Shown here piece by piece: positions 12,427 to 21,216 of a DNA stretch of 40,403 nt (position 1 is its first letter; every line of letters starts with the position of its first letter). The stretch comes from a virus, in IMG/VR virus record IMGVR_UViG_3300048597_000182, positions 1 to 40,403 of that record. One strand, given 5' to 3'. A program made the translations under genes and the position numbers. The notes under the pieces were generated by a model. The model was not told the origin of the DNA. It saw only the letters and a list, made by a program, of their open reading frames with translations, and ran no database searches.

Positions 12427-13185
12427 TCACCCGCCCCCCACCGGGTACGCCAGCGTGATCGCCTCCAGCGCAGTCAACACCTTCGCCACGCTGCCTGCCG
12501 ACAAAGCCGCGTTGTGTGCCGCGATCGCCAGCGTTTGAACTCCGGCGTCCGTCCACTGAAGGGACGCCGGGCGACCGAGCAACAGGTCGAGCGTCAGCGT
12601 CCCCGACAGCGTGCCGAGCGATACTTCCGAGCCGCCCTGGGCCTGCGCCTTGACGGCGTTCGCCCCGTCCCGCCAAACGTGCAGCCAGTGCGTGCCGGCC
12701 ACGGATGTCACGGCGTTGTTCACAAATCCGCCATCGTCGCGGATGACATAGACGGCGTTGTCGTTCCACCATTGGATTGCCGGGTTTCCGGACGCCTGGC
12801 CGGACCAGATCATCAGCTTCGACCCGGCGGACCGCGTGCCCCGCCAAAACACATGGAAGGCGCCGGAACAGGCCAATGCCGTCGCGCAATTCATGCGGAT
12901 TTCGGCCCCGGCTTCCAGCCACCGTTCGCTACCAGAGACTCGCCAGACAGGCACAAACAACGGGTTAGACTGCGTTGCCTGAATCACGTTTGGGCTACGG
13001 TCGATCCACCACATAATGTTTGCCGTATCGAGTTCCGCGCCTGGGGCTTCCGCGCTGTCCGACACGAGGCAGTACGCCGACGGCAGGGCCGGACCGACTT
13101 CGTACCAGCGGGATACGAGTTGGTGAGCAGGCGGCGATGCCAGCTTCCCGCCCAACCCCACGCCGACGCCAACGCCCACGCCCAT
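12427..13185 (-). CDS. tail-tip protein, lectin-like
   Basis: A 252-residue protein starting at ATG 13185 in a TGATG overlap. It begins with a repetitive MGVGVGVGVGLGG. The rest is beta-rich with Trp and Gly (MIWSGQASGNPAIQWWNDNA, THWLHVWRDGANAVKAQ), the pattern of concanavalin/LamG-type sandwich domains that bind sugars in phage fibres and spikes. It follows the spike-base-like protein, fitting a receptor-binding or fibre role. The fold assignment is my reading of the pattern, not a match to a named family. Confidence 0.55.
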   Translation of the reverse strand: MGVGVGVGVGLGGKLASPPAHQLVSRWYEVGPALPSAYCLVSDSAEAPGAELDTANIMWWIDRSPNVIQATQSNPLFVPVWRVSGSERWLEAGAEIRMNCATALACSGAFHVFWRGTRSAGSKLMIWSGQASGNPAIQWWNDNAVYVIRDDGGFVNNAVTSVAGTHWLHVWRDGANAVKAQAQGGSEVSLGTLSGTLTLDLLLGRPASLQWTDAGVQTLAIAAHNAALSAGSVAKVLTALEAITLAYPVGGG

Positions 13186-13451
13186 CAGTAGTACCCCACG
13201 ATGCCGGTCGCGCCGGTGCCGGTCGAGAACACCCGCCGCACGGCGAGAGCGTGCTGCACCCCGGCCGCGAGGGCTCCGTTCGGAATCGTCACGTCGTCGC
13301 CGTCAAGCGTCAGCACACGCAGAGCGCCGGCGCCGGCGAACGAGATCGCGTACACCGCGTTGGCGAGGTCGTTGGTGTCGTGGGGCGTGATGAGCACGCA
13401 CCGACGCGGATGCATCGGGCTGCGTGCTGAATGAGTGTCAACCGCCGGCAT
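13185..13451 (-). CDS. spike base protein (RCAP_rcc01079-like)
   Basis: An 88-residue beta-rich protein from ATG 13451 behind GGAGG. ITPHDTNDLANAVYAISFAG, then LRVLTLDGDDVTIPNGAL, then VRRVFSTGTGATGIVGYY match the pattern of small spike base proteins (RCAP_rcc01079 family) found in gene transfer agents and siphophages. That family sits between baseplate and spike. The next gene, coupled by overlap, would be the spike or fibre. The match is from memory of the family pattern. Confidence 0.7.
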   Translation of the reverse strand: MPAVDTHSARSPMHPRRCVLITPHDTNDLANAVYAISFAGAGALRVLTLDGDDVTIPNGALAAGVQHALAVRRVFSTGTGATGIVGYY

Positions 13452-13508
13452 GTCGTTTACCTCCGGGCGACGATCCTACCCGCCCGACCGCCCGACCGGC
13501 AAATCGGC

Positions 13509-14645
13509 TCACAACCGCTTGCGGGCCGGCCACCGTTGATAGGCTGCTTCGGCACGCCGCACCTCGTTCAGCCGGTACATCGTAAACCGTCGCCCGCCGT
13601 AGAAGACGCACCCGGCCTCCGACCGCCGGTAGTTCCTCGCCGGCCAGAGTTCCGTACCTCCGTAGTGGCGTGGTACGGTCCGCCAGTCACGGCCGGCGAA
13701 GTCAGCGAGCCTCAGCCAGTAGAACGTACCGTGGTAGTGCCAGTTCGCCGCGCCGGCGAAGCACGGGCCGTCTTTCAGAAACGCCCCGACAATCGCCTTT
13801 TCCTTGAGCATGTCAGCCACGTCAGGCCAGTGGTCGAGATTGGCCGCGTACATCAGATCAACCCACCGATGCACGGCCACGCCCGGGTTGACCGGCTTTG
13901 TGACCCCCTTCGCGTGAGCGTAAAACGCCACGTCACGCGGCCCGGCGTGCGGCAGGATGCGCTGCCAGAGCGGCGCCCACGCGGCCACCTCGCCGATGTG
14001 CTCCGGCGTGCCGTCGGCCCGGGCAACGGTCTCGGCGGGCACCTCGACAAAGTCATACCCGTCGCCAAACGCCTCGCGGACCGCGTCGGGCGGGTCGAGC
14101 GGGAACCTCGTGCATCCGGTCGAGATCGCTACGACACGCCGGCCGTCGAAGAGATGCTCACGCCGTCGGATGTGGTCCACGTTCCGCCGCCAGACGCCGT
14201 TGCCCGCGACGGGGTAAACGAAGTACGCCAGATGCCTCGCACCGGGGGGAGCGTCCGCGTCGTAATCCGGGCAGCTCGCACAGCACGCCACTCCGTCATA
14301 CGCCACGGCCCGCGTGCAACGCCCGTGCAACTCGCACGCCCACACCTCACGCCCGGGGCAGCCGCACGCCACGCCGAGCGGGTCAGCGGGCGGGAGTTGG
14401 CGCCGGCCCAGATGCACGCACGGCGGGCGGATTGTCGCGGCGGTTTTCGTCGGCTTCGGCTGCCGTTGCCGACGGTTCGGAACCGCCGGCGATTCCTCCG
14501 GCCATTGTTCCGGGGGAACGCCGGCCATCCGGAGTCGGAACCGCCCGTTGGTCTGGCACTGCCCCCACTGGCCGACCGTCATCACGCGGTTCAGCGCCGG
14601 GCATTGCCCCGGCCCACTGCACTCGCACCGCTCCGGGAAACTCAC
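13509..14645 (-). CDS. glycosyltransferase-like protein with Cys-rich N-terminus
   Basis: 378 residues from GTG 14645 (GTGA overlap). Residues about 85-130 hold a Cys-rich block (PCVHLG, CGCPG, CELHGRC, CCASC) of a type I associate with planctomycete proteins. From about 135 on, HLAYFVYPVAGNGVWRRNVD, FYAHAKGVTKP, HRWVDLMYAANL and HYHGTFYWLRLADFAGRDW resemble a glycosyltransferase-like fold. It may modify a virion protein or a host glycan. Genes on both sides are tail-tip-like, so it might also be built into the particle. The substrate cannot be told. Confidence 0.6.
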   Translation of the reverse strand: MSFPERCECSGPGQCPALNRVMTVGQWGQCQTNGRFRLRMAGVPPEQWPEESPAVPNRRQRQPKPTKTAATIRPPCVHLGRRQLPPADPLGVACGCPGREVWACELHGRCTRAVAYDGVACCASCPDYDADAPPGARHLAYFVYPVAGNGVWRRNVDHIRRREHLFDGRRVVAISTGCTRFPLDPPDAVREAFGDGYDFVEVPAETVARADGTPEHIGEVAAWAPLWQRILPHAGPRDVAFYAHAKGVTKPVNPGVAVHRWVDLMYAANLDHWPDVADMLKEKAIVGAFLKDGPCFAGAANWHYHGTFYWLRLADFAGRDWRTVPRHYGGTELWPARNYRRSEAGCVFYGGRRFTMYRLNEVRRAEAAYQRWPARKRL

Positions 14646-15619
14646 GGCCCCGTCCCGAGGCTGATGACCATCGTCGGCTGGGGAGTCGCGGGCGGGCAAT
14701 CAGCCAACGCCGGCAAACATCCGCATGACACAAGGTCGTAGGTCTCGCTGTTGCCGGTCATCCAAGAGTCGATCGCCATAGTTAACGGCAGAATGCCGCC
14801 ACCGGAAAACGCCGCGCACGTCGGTGCGAGGAACAGACCGACCGCGTTTGCGTTGCCGGCAACGTCCATCTGCACGCGAAAGGCTCGCAAGCCTGCGGAG
14901 TCGCCGTCCATGACATAGACGGCAGACCAACGAACCAACACTTTCTTGCCAAGCGTCGGGTCTTCGCAAAAGCCGATGTTTACGACGATCGCCAGGTAAG
15001 CGTCGATGGTCGTCGTGCCGAGCGCGGACGTGGCGGTCGTCTGCCCGATGTAGGCGTACCTTGGGCCGTCCACCGTTGGGCCGAGCGTGCCGCCGCTACA
15101 CGCGTTGGTGAGACCGTAGAGGTCGAGAACCTCGTCTTCAGCCAGCGTGCCGTGCTGGTAGACGGCTTCGCACTGAGCGACCCCGGCCGCGTTCGGGTCG
15201 TCGGCCGGGATGCGTCCGAGGCTGTAGAACTTGTTTTCGCGCGGGCCGTTCCAGTTCACATCACCGTCGAAAAGCGCTTGCATGTTTGACGGCCAGCGGC
15301 AGTTATCAAAAAGTCCGCCAAAGCCCAGCGTGATGAAGTTAGGGATAACTACGGTGCCGCCGGCGCAATCACACAGCGTCGATCCGCCGGGATAGCCGCC
15401 GCCCCCGCCGTCGTTCGGGCATGGGCACGGGCAATTGAGCGTAATCCAACGGTCGTGCGTGCGGTTGGACGTCGCCGGCGCCGGTGGAGGCGGCGCAGCG
15501 GCTGGCGAGCCGAACAGCGACTGCGCGATCTGCCCCCACGCGCCCGGCTCCGTCGTCGTCTTGACGAACGTGCCGCCGACGTGCGAAAGGACGCCGCCCT
15601 GTCGCAGCCCGTCCGACAC
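14642..15619 (-). CDS. putative minor tail protein, Cys-rich
   Basis: A 325-residue protein from GTG 15619 behind AGGGGTAAG. After a Pro-rich linker there is a Cys-rich block (NCPCPCPNDGGGGGYPGG, then CDCAGG). The remainder is beta-rich with many Gly/Thr. A second Cys pair lies near the end (SCGCLPALADC). No catalytic motif is seen. Position between the tail genes and the spike-base gene, plus composition, suggest a tail-tip component. Confidence 0.5.
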   Translation of the reverse strand: MSDGLRQGGVLSHVGGTFVKTTTEPGAWGQIAQSLFGSPAAAPPPPAPATSNRTHDRWITLNCPCPCPNDGGGGGYPGGSTLCDCAGGTVVIPNFITLGFGGLFDNCRWPSNMQALFDGDVNWNGPRENKFYSLGRIPADDPNAAGVAQCEAVYQHGTLAEDEVLDLYGLTNACSGGTLGPTVDGPRYAYIGQTTATSALGTTTIDAYLAIVVNIGFCEDPTLGKKVLVRWSAVYVMDGDSAGLRAFRVQMDVAGNANAVGLFLAPTCAAFSGGGILPLTMAIDSWMTGNSETYDLVSCGCLPALADCPPATPQPTMVISLGTGP

Positions 15620-15622
15620 GGC

Positions 15623-16444
15623 TTACCCCTGGGCGATTTCGAGGACGACTTGCGGCGTGCCCGTCGATGTACTATCCGGCGTGACAACCAGCATGAGCGC
15701 CGACGTAGAAAACAACTCCGGCATGCCCGTCATGTCCGGCCCGTATTGCATGGCATAATTGCCGACGCGGCCCTGCCATAGCCGCCGCATGACCATCACC
15801 ACAACGGCCCCGGAAGCGCTGGCAATGCCGTTGACCGCGTACTCCTCAAGGTCTCGCGTGCCGTAGTCATCGGCCGCCCACGGCATCCGCATCAGGCGAT
15901 TGATCGCCCGGTTCTGCGTGCTGACGTTGCCTGTCGATGCCCCGGTGTTGCCCGCTTGGTCCGTGTAGGTGATCGCCAACGTATGCGCGTGATTGCTCCA
16001 CGCCGTCGATGCCCACGCCCACAACTCCGTTTGCCGGTAATCGCGGGTCGTTCCGTCGGCGAGGAACGGCAGCCGCGTCGCAAAACTCGGCCGCGTGGAC
16101 AAACTCACCGTCGTCGTGCCGCTCGTCGGGATCGTCGTCGGCCCGGCCCAGAATAGCACGTCGTAGATTGCCAGCGTGGCCGCGACCGACGAGTATGCCT
16201 CAACTCGCGACAGGTACAACTTGTTCGACCCGGCCGGCGCGTCAATGGTCGGGAACCCCGTCGTCGCCGAGGTCGGCACCACGCCCGTCGTGGTGTTGCC
16301 GGGCGTCGATCCGGCCCCGGGGAAACCGGCCGCCGTGAACGTCGTCGCCGGCTGACCGGCCACGGTCGTCACGGATGCCGTCTTGCTGATCTGGATGTAC
16401 TGCTTGTGTGCGCCGAGGTATTGGTCGAACGTGGTGATTGCCAT
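15623..16444 (-). CDS. putative tail protein
   Basis: A 273-residue protein from ATG 16444 behind CCGGAGTAAAC. Thr/Ala/Gly-rich and beta-rich (AGFPGAGSTPGNTTTGVVPT; LYLSRVEAYSSVAATLAIYD), typical of phage surface proteins. It resembles structural proteins coded in tail modules of phages with similar gene order, but no named family is recognised. It lies three bases from the next gene on each side. Confidence 0.5.
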   Translation of the reverse strand: MAITTFDQYLGAHKQYIQISKTASVTTVAGQPATTFTAAGFPGAGSTPGNTTTGVVPTSATTGFPTIDAPAGSNKLYLSRVEAYSSVAATLAIYDVLFWAGPTTIPTSGTTTVSLSTRPSFATRLPFLADGTTRDYRQTELWAWASTAWSNHAHTLAITYTDQAGNTGASTGNVSTQNRAINRLMRMPWAADDYGTRDLEEYAVNGIASASGAVVVMVMRRLWQGRVGNYAMQYGPDMTGMPELFSTSALMLVVTPDSTSTGTPQVVLEIAQG

Positions 16445-16446
16445 GT

Positions 16447-17073
16447 TTACTCCGGAGGTCCGCCCGCGATGATGTCATTGGTCAGCGGATCGACCAGCGC
16501 GAGGAACAACGCCGCCTGCTGCCCGCTCGCGTTGACGATCCGCAAGCAACCGTCGGCCACCTGCGTCATGCCGTTTTCGTCGCACCCGAATAGGTCGTAG
16601 GCCGACAGGCCGCCGGCCGCCGCGCACGCATCGCCGCCGCTCCCGCTCGCCGTGTCGTCCCCGTCGCCCTCCGCGTCCGCCAGCCCGGCCCCCGGATTGA
16701 CGACCACGAATAACGGCCGCGTGTCGCCATTCAATACCTGATCGCCGCTCTCCAAGCCGAGGTAGACCCGCCCCACGGCAAGGGCGTCGTCGTTGGCGTC
16801 CTGCACCCAGACCAGCCCGAGCACGTCGAATCCGTCGAGGTCGGTGTCCCACACCTCAACCTGCCCCGGCCAGAACCCCGCGTCGCCGCCGCTGTAGTAG
16901 CTGCCACTCTCGTAGCTCGTCGCATCGTAGATTTTCCGGCCGATGATGCGAACGAACTGAAGGTTCCCCGCCGACGGCCGGTTGATCTTCGGCCGGGGCG
17001 AAGCGCCTTCGACCGTGCGGACCGCCGCGACGATCCGCCGGACGCCGTCTTCGTTGAATCCGTAACCGCTCAC
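16447..17073 (-). CDS. putative minor structural protein
   Basis: A 208-residue protein from GTG 17073 in a GTGA overlap. The acidic, Gly-rich centre (GLADAEGDGDDTASGSGGDA) follows a beta-rich part, and several Cys lie near the end. No family is recognised; a tail or fibre component by position. Confidence 0.5.
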   Translation of the reverse strand: MSGYGFNEDGVRRIVAAVRTVEGASPRPKINRPSAGNLQFVRIIGRKIYDATSYESGSYYSGGDAGFWPGQVEVWDTDLDGFDVLGLVWVQDANDDALAVGRVYLGLESGDQVLNGDTRPLFVVVNPGAGLADAEGDGDDTASGSGGDACAAAGGLSAYDLFGCDENGMTQVADGCLRIVNASGQQAALFLALVDPLTNDIIAGGPPE

Positions 17074-17558
17074 GGGTTGGCCGATTCCCGCAGGATCGTT
17101 TGCACGAGCAGGCCCGTCCCCTTGCTGCCGCCGCCGGTCGTGGTGACGACCACGCGGAACAGGTCGTTCGCGACGTAGCTCGTGACCGACAGAGTGCCGG
17201 TGAGGATCGAGTCGGGCGTCGTCGCGTCGGTGACGCTGATCGTGCTCGACAGGATCGTAACGCCGTTCTTCTGAACATCGATCGTGTAGGAGTTGCCGGC
17301 CGCCGGCGCGGTGTCGATCACGGCCCGGACGCCGACGATCGTCCCCGCCCCGCGTGCGATGTGCGTGTACTCGGTGACAGTCACCGGGGTCGCCACGCGA
17401 TAGCTCGCGAGGTACTGCTGTTGCACCTTGGTCGCGTCGATCGCGGCCGCCGCGTCGACCATCGCGTTCGTGATCGATCCGGTTGACGGCCGCATGTCCG
17501 CCGCCGTCAGCACGCCGGTAACGTGTACGTCGCCTTCGAGAATGCTTTGCGCTGCCAT
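17070..17558 (-). CDS. putative tail fibre-type protein
   Basis: A 162-residue protein from ATG 17558 behind AAAGGGCGAG. The start, SILEGDVHVTGVLTAADMRP, resembles the head-attachment ends of phage fibre proteins. A middle segment (NAMVDAAAAIDATKVQQQYL) matches a motif often seen in such fibres (xxDAAAAIDATKV), and the rest is beta-rich (TVTEYTHIARGAGTIVGVRA). This suggests a short fibre or fibre-attachment protein. Confidence 0.55.
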   Translation of the reverse strand: MAAQSILEGDVHVTGVLTAADMRPSTGSITNAMVDAAAAIDATKVQQQYLASYRVATPVTVTEYTHIARGAGTIVGVRAVIDTAPAAGNSYTIDVQKNGVTILSSTISVTDATTPDSILTGTLSVTSYVANDLFRVVVTTTGGGSKGTGLLVQTILRESANP

Positions 17559-17571
17559 TGGTCTCGCCCTT

Positions 17572-18528
17572 TCAGGAAGCCCCGAGGTTGGGGATGTTCA
17601 GGTCGGCGAACCGCGCCGACAGCTTCGTCTCAAACCGCAGGTTGACAGGCTCGCCGGTGTACTTGCCCGTGACCGGGTTGCGCGGCAGCGGGTTGCCGTT
17701 CCCGTCCAGCAGTTGGTCGCCAATCGGGCGTCCCGTGCTGTCGCGGAACTCCTTCGGCTTCCGTCCGTCGCCGTTGTCTTCGGTCAGGTAGTTCGGCCCC
17801 TTGTCCAGTAACTCAGTATCGTGGTGGTCCGCGAAAAGGAACGTGTACGTCACGTCCCAGTACCGCACCGAGTTTTCGTACTGCTCGGTTCCGACGATGT
17901 TTTCGCAGAGGACCGTGTAGGCCGGGTAGCCTTGAAAAACGTCGTTATTGACACGCCAGATGTAGAGCAGCGTCTGATACGGGCGAAACGTGCTTTCGTT
18001 CCGCCGGAACGTCAGCACCCGCATCGGTTCTTGTTCGGTCGGCGGCGGGTCGTAAGGCGTGCCGGCGCTGTTGGCGATCGGCCGCTTCTGCGACCGTGGC
18101 AACTCGTCCACGGTCGTCAGCCGCGCGACCGTGCGGTATCGCGTTTGCCAGTCCACCGAGGGCGGGCGTAACAGCGGGTTACTCGCCTGCGGTTGGCCCG
18201 GCTGGCCACCACCGCCACCGCCGCCGCTTTGCTTCGACGGGTCTTTTGTCTGCGACTGGTAGACGACCTCAACCGTCCACAGCGTCGGAACGTCCGGGTC
18301 GAGTCGCTTCGGGATGATATCGACCACGATCGATCCGAGGTCGAACGTCCCGCCCGCGACGTAGTAGTCGCCGATTCGCGGCAGCCCCGGCGCCAACGCG
18401 ACTTCGAGCGAATCCACGTCGGCGGACGAGGTCTCAACTTCCCAGACCGTTTTCCACTGACGCCGGAGCTTGTCGAGCGAGATCCGCCCGTCGCCTTCGC
18501 CGACCCGCTGAACGTAGAGAATGGCCAT
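17572..18528 (-). CDS. tail protein downstream of the tape measure
   Basis: 318 residues, starting at ATG 18528 in an overlap with the tape measure stop codon. It has two beta-rich parts joined by a Gly-rich linker (about 105-115, SGGGGGGGQPGQPQ). The second half contains TFRPYQTLLYIWRVNNDVFQ. The position right after the tape measure is where the distal tail protein or baseplate hub normally lies, but the sequence is not a recognised match. Confidence 0.5.
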   Translation of the reverse strand: MAILYVQRVGEGDGRISLDKLRRQWKTVWEVETSSADVDSLEVALAPGLPRIGDYYVAGGTFDLGSIVVDIIPKRLDPDVPTLWTVEVVYQSQTKDPSKQSGGGGGGGQPGQPQASNPLLRPPSVDWQTRYRTVARLTTVDELPRSQKRPIANSAGTPYDPPPTEQEPMRVLTFRRNESTFRPYQTLLYIWRVNNDVFQGYPAYTVLCENIVGTEQYENSVRYWDVTYTFLFADHHDTELLDKGPNYLTEDNGDGRKPKEFRDSTGRPIGDQLLDGNGNPLPRNPVTGKYTGEPVNLRFETKLSARFADLNIPNLGAS

Positions 18529-19619
18529 CAGAAGGTCGCCACCAACGGGGCCTGGTTGGCGAGCTGGTCCGCCAGCTTCTCAAACGCCTTGAGCTGCGCG
18601 TCCTCCGTCGCGGCCATGCGTTCGAGGGCGTCCTTCAGCCGCTCGGTCGGGTCGCGGAACTTGTACGCATCGGCCTGCGAACGCAGCATAAACGACGCGG
18701 CTTCCTGCGATCCGGCACGCACGGCCGTCGCGAGCCGCGAGTCCGGCGGCGGGGCGAAGGATTCGGCCTGTTCAAGCGTGCGGGCCGCGAACCGTGCGAG
18801 ATCGCCCCGGCCGATGAGGTTGTTACGGGCAAGCAGGCCGGCGTTGGCCATGTCGCGTTGCATCGTCTGCGACGACGGGCCGTTGCCGACGCGGAACTGG
18901 TCGGCCATCTGATTCAGCCGCAACCATTCGGCCCCGGCTTCTGCCGCCCGCAACTGCTGGAACAGCGGGTTGAGTTGCAGCAGACCCACGCGGTTCATCC
19001 GCAGCGGGTCAACCGGGTTGAAGAACCCGCGACGGTCGCCGACCGCGTCACCCTGCCGTTGAGCTTCCTGCAACGCGAATCGCGGGTTGAACGCCTGATC
19101 CGCCGTCAGCAACCCGCGTTCGACCAGCTTCAGTTTCGCGGCGTACAACTGGGCATTCTCGCCGCCGGCCTTGAGCATCCGCACCTGTTGCGAAAGTTGC
19201 TCCGTGACTTGTTGCATCGACTTCAACGCTTCGCTGTCGGCCAACGCCTTCGCGCGGGCCGGGGCCATCTTGGCCTCACGCTCTTCCGCCAACTTCGCCG
19301 CCTGCGTGTCGGTCTTGTTCTTGCTGTAATCCGCGTACATGTCGTACGCGCTCTTCGCTCCGGTGATGACCGAGGACAACGCCGTCGCCGCCAGACCGAT
19401 CGGGCCGGCCATGCCGGCAAGCGAACCCGTCACGCTCGACAACGCACGAAACGCCCCGCCGTCGGCGCCGAAGTCGAAGATGTCTTTCGCCAGCTCGACC
19501 GAGTTGCTGTACTTGCCCTGAAAGCCCTTCAGCTTGCTCGCCGCTTTGTCAACGACCTGGTCGATCCCGCCGGAGCCGACGAGGCGGACGTTGACCGTGC
19601 TGAAATTACTCCGCGACAC
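18528..19619 (-). CDS. tail tape measure protein (short)
   Basis: 363 residues from GTG 19619 behind AAGGTGG. Mostly helical with long Ala/Leu/Gln-rich stretches (EALKSMQQVTEQLSQQVRML), a hydrophobic segment at about 61-87 (SVTGSLAGMAGPIGLAATAL) and helical C-terminus. It lies directly after the frameshifted chaperone genes, the invariant position of tape measures in siphophages. Its length is at the low end for the family; at 0.15 nm per residue it predicts a tail of roughly 50-55 nm. Confidence 0.75.
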   Translation of the reverse strand: MSRSNFSTVNVRLVGSGGIDQVVDKAASKLKGFQGKYSNSVELAKDIFDFGADGGAFRALSSVTGSLAGMAGPIGLAATALSSVITGAKSAYDMYADYSKNKTDTQAAKLAEEREAKMAPARAKALADSEALKSMQQVTEQLSQQVRMLKAGGENAQLYAAKLKLVERGLLTADQAFNPRFALQEAQRQGDAVGDRRGFFNPVDPLRMNRVGLLQLNPLFQQLRAAEAGAEWLRLNQMADQFRVGNGPSSQTMQRDMANAGLLARNNLIGRGDLARFAARTLEQAESFAPPPDSRLATAVRAGSQEAASFMLRSQADAYKFRDPTERLKDALERMAATEDAQLKAFEKLADQLANQAPLVATF

Positions 19620-20366
19620 GAGGCACCACCTTCAACCCGAGAGCGCCGGCCGCCTTCATCAGCACCGACGGACCGCCCTGACCCTTCTGCTTTCGCCGTC
19701 GCCGCACCCGCTGGTACTCGCCCGGTTTGAGCGTGACCGTCTCACCACCGAGCAGCGGGGCCAACTGCACCTGGTGCCGGCTCTCCCGCAAGCCTTCTTC
19801 CATCGCCGCGAACGCCGTCAGCCGTTCCGCCACCCGCCACAGGGCCAACTCCCGGCTGCTGATCCGCCGCGAGGCTTCGGCGTAGGTCATGCCCATCGCC
19901 AGCGCCAGCCGGCAGACGAGCAGGCCCCCGCCCTCGGTCAGTTTTTTTCCAAGTCCTCTTCGTCCTCGTCGGTGAGACCGTTCAGCCTGCTGACCACCCG
20001 CCACAGTCGCATGAGACCGACGCTGTTCTTGCCCGCGACCGCTTCGTAGTGGGCGCAGGCTTCCTTGACCTTGTCGGCAGTGGCCAGCTTGCGGACCGCC
20101 TTGCCGCCCACGCGGGCGAACGCCCACGCCCCGTCGTCGTCCACCACCGACCACGCGACCGCCCGAGGGATCAGCAGCCGCCCGGCCTCCTCCTCGCCGA
20201 GCGTGGCCTCGATCGCCGACGACTCAACGTCGAAGTCGCACCGGTCCGCCGCCGTCCACGACTTCAGCCGGACCTTGATGTTCCCCCACTCGCGGACCAT
20301 CACGTTCGCGATGGTGATATCCGCCGCTTCGAGGATCGCCTTCGCCGCCGGGTTCATGTCACTCAT
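19606..20366 (-). CDS. tail assembly chaperone, frameshift product (gpGT-like)
   Basis: Made when ribosomes slip -1 on A-AAA-AAC at 19947-19941. The shared N-terminal part (20366 to the slip) is joined to about 113 residues read in the -1 frame down to 19606. The extension carries TYAEASRRISSRELALWRVA, the typical motif of tail chaperone T domains. The long form binds the tape measure and recruits tail tube subunits, as in lambda. The next gene is the tape measure, overlapping by 14 bases. Coordinates enclose both frames. Confidence 0.8.
19938..20366 (-). CDS. tail assembly chaperone, short form (gpG-like)
   Basis: A 142-residue protein from ATG 20366, in a TGATG overlap with the tail tube gene. 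The order tail tube - chaperone with frameshift - tape measure is diagnostic. The end is very acidic (DEDEEDLEKN), with the last codons forming the slippery site. The short form is made by ribosomes that do not slip; a fixed ratio of short to long form is needed for tail assembly in lambda-like phages. Confidence 0.8.
   Translation of the reverse strand: MSDMNPAAKAILEAADITIANVMVREWGNIKVRLKSWTAADRCDFDVESSAIEATLGEEEAGRLLIPRAVAWSVVDDDGAWAFARVGGKAVRKLATADKVKEACAHYEAVAGKNSVGLMRLWRVVSRLNGLTDEDEEDLEKN
19941..19947 (-). promoter_or_regulatory. programmed -1 frameshift site
   Basis: The message reads GAA AAA AAC TGA in the zero frame. A-AAA-AAC is a canonical X-XXY-YYZ slippery heptamer placed directly before the stop codon, and the -1 frame stays open for another 113 codons with the right protein motif. 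Confidence 0.85.
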
Positions 20367-20770
20367 CACGCCTTCGTCCACGTGGTGTCGCCGTCCACAT
20401 CGAGGGTCACGTCAAAGACGATCCCCTCTTCGTCCTGGTAGGTCTTGCTGAGGTTGGTCAGCCGGGCGTTGAACACCTCGGTCGAGCCTTCGGGCCCGGT
20501 CAGGCGGTATTCGTAACTCGTGTTGCCCTTGATCGCCAAAACGAAGATGTCGTAGTTGTTTTTGTTGTACCCGAGCTTCAACGACACCGGGCCGACGTTG
20601 AGCCTGCCGAGTTTCTTTCGCGCGACCGCGTCACGCAGCGCACGAAGGACAATGCTTTTCCGTTCGTAGCCCGGGCCGCTGATGTCGTACACTTCGGCGA
20701 TTTCGACGAAGCTGCCGGACGGCTTGTACTCCAGCTTCGTCCCGTAACTGATTTCCTGATCTTGCGACAT
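20366..20770 (-). CDS. major tail (tube) protein
   Basis: A 134-residue protein from ATG 20770 behind GGCGGGT. Beta-rich (GTKLEYKPSGSFVEIAEVYD; GPVSLKLGYNKNNYDIFVLA; YEYRLTGPEGSTEVFNARLT), in the size range of small phage tail tube proteins, and located between a tail-completion gene and the chaperone genes. Tube subunits polymerise around the tape measure. Confidence 0.7.
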   Translation of the reverse strand: MSQDQEISYGTKLEYKPSGSFVEIAEVYDISGPGYERKSIVLRALRDAVARKKLGRLNVGPVSLKLGYNKNNYDIFVLAIKGNTSYEYRLTGPEGSTEVFNARLTNLSKTYQDEEGIVFDVTLDVDGDTTWTKA

Positions 20771-21216
20771 TACCCGCCCTCGTAATGCTTCGGCCGGCCC
20801 GGCCGGTTGTCACTCACCCGCGCTTCAACTTCGAGCCGACGACGGTGCCAGTAGATATCACTGTCATCGCCTTCGGGTTCGTCGTCCTTGCCTTCGACGA
20901 CGGCCGTCATCATCAGCACATGGCAGCCGCCCAACCAGCCGCGAAAGCCGTCGAGGCAGTCCTCGACCGCCGCCGCCGCCCGTGCGCACCGCTCGGGGTC
21001 AGTGTCCCAAATCTCAAGCTGGTAACGCAAATTGGCCAGCCCGTTCCGCCGACTCATGAACCGCCCGTTGTCCCGGCCGACGATCCGGTACGTCATGTAC
21101 GGCTGACCGGCCTCCGTCTGCCGTGGCGGACCGTCGCTGATCCGGTCGCCGATGTACTGAGACACCGACGCCTCGCGGGTCAACTCGCGTACCAGCCCCT
21201 GTTCAAAGGCGATCAT
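20770..21216 (-). CDS. tail completion / terminator protein (DUF3168-like)
   Basis: 148 residues starting at ATG 21216 (overlap with the previous stop). The pattern of an N-terminal helix (EQGLVRELTREASVSQYIGD), RISDGPPRQTEAGQPYMTYR and YQLEIWDTDPERCARAAAAV is that of DUF3168/tail completion proteins. It probably caps the tail tube. The position between the HK97 gp10-like gene and the tube gene fits. Confidence 0.75.
   Translation of the reverse strand: MIAFEQGLVRELTREASVSQYIGDRISDGPPRQTEAGQPYMTYRIVGRDNGRFMSRRNGLANLRYQLEIWDTDPERCARAAAAVEDCLDGFRGWLGGCHVLMMTAVVEGKDDEPEGDDSDIYWHRRRLEVEARVSDNRPGRPKHYEGG

Noticed and set aside
12427-13185. The GVGVGVGVG start as a diversity-generating or repeat-variable region
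   Set aside because: There is no reverse transcriptase or template repeat in the window. It is a short alternating Gly-Val codon run.
18528-19619. Tape measure truncated by a frameshift
   Set aside because: Upstream and downstream genes abut it by overlapping codons and no remnant frame with tape-measure character is seen, so the short length appears natural.
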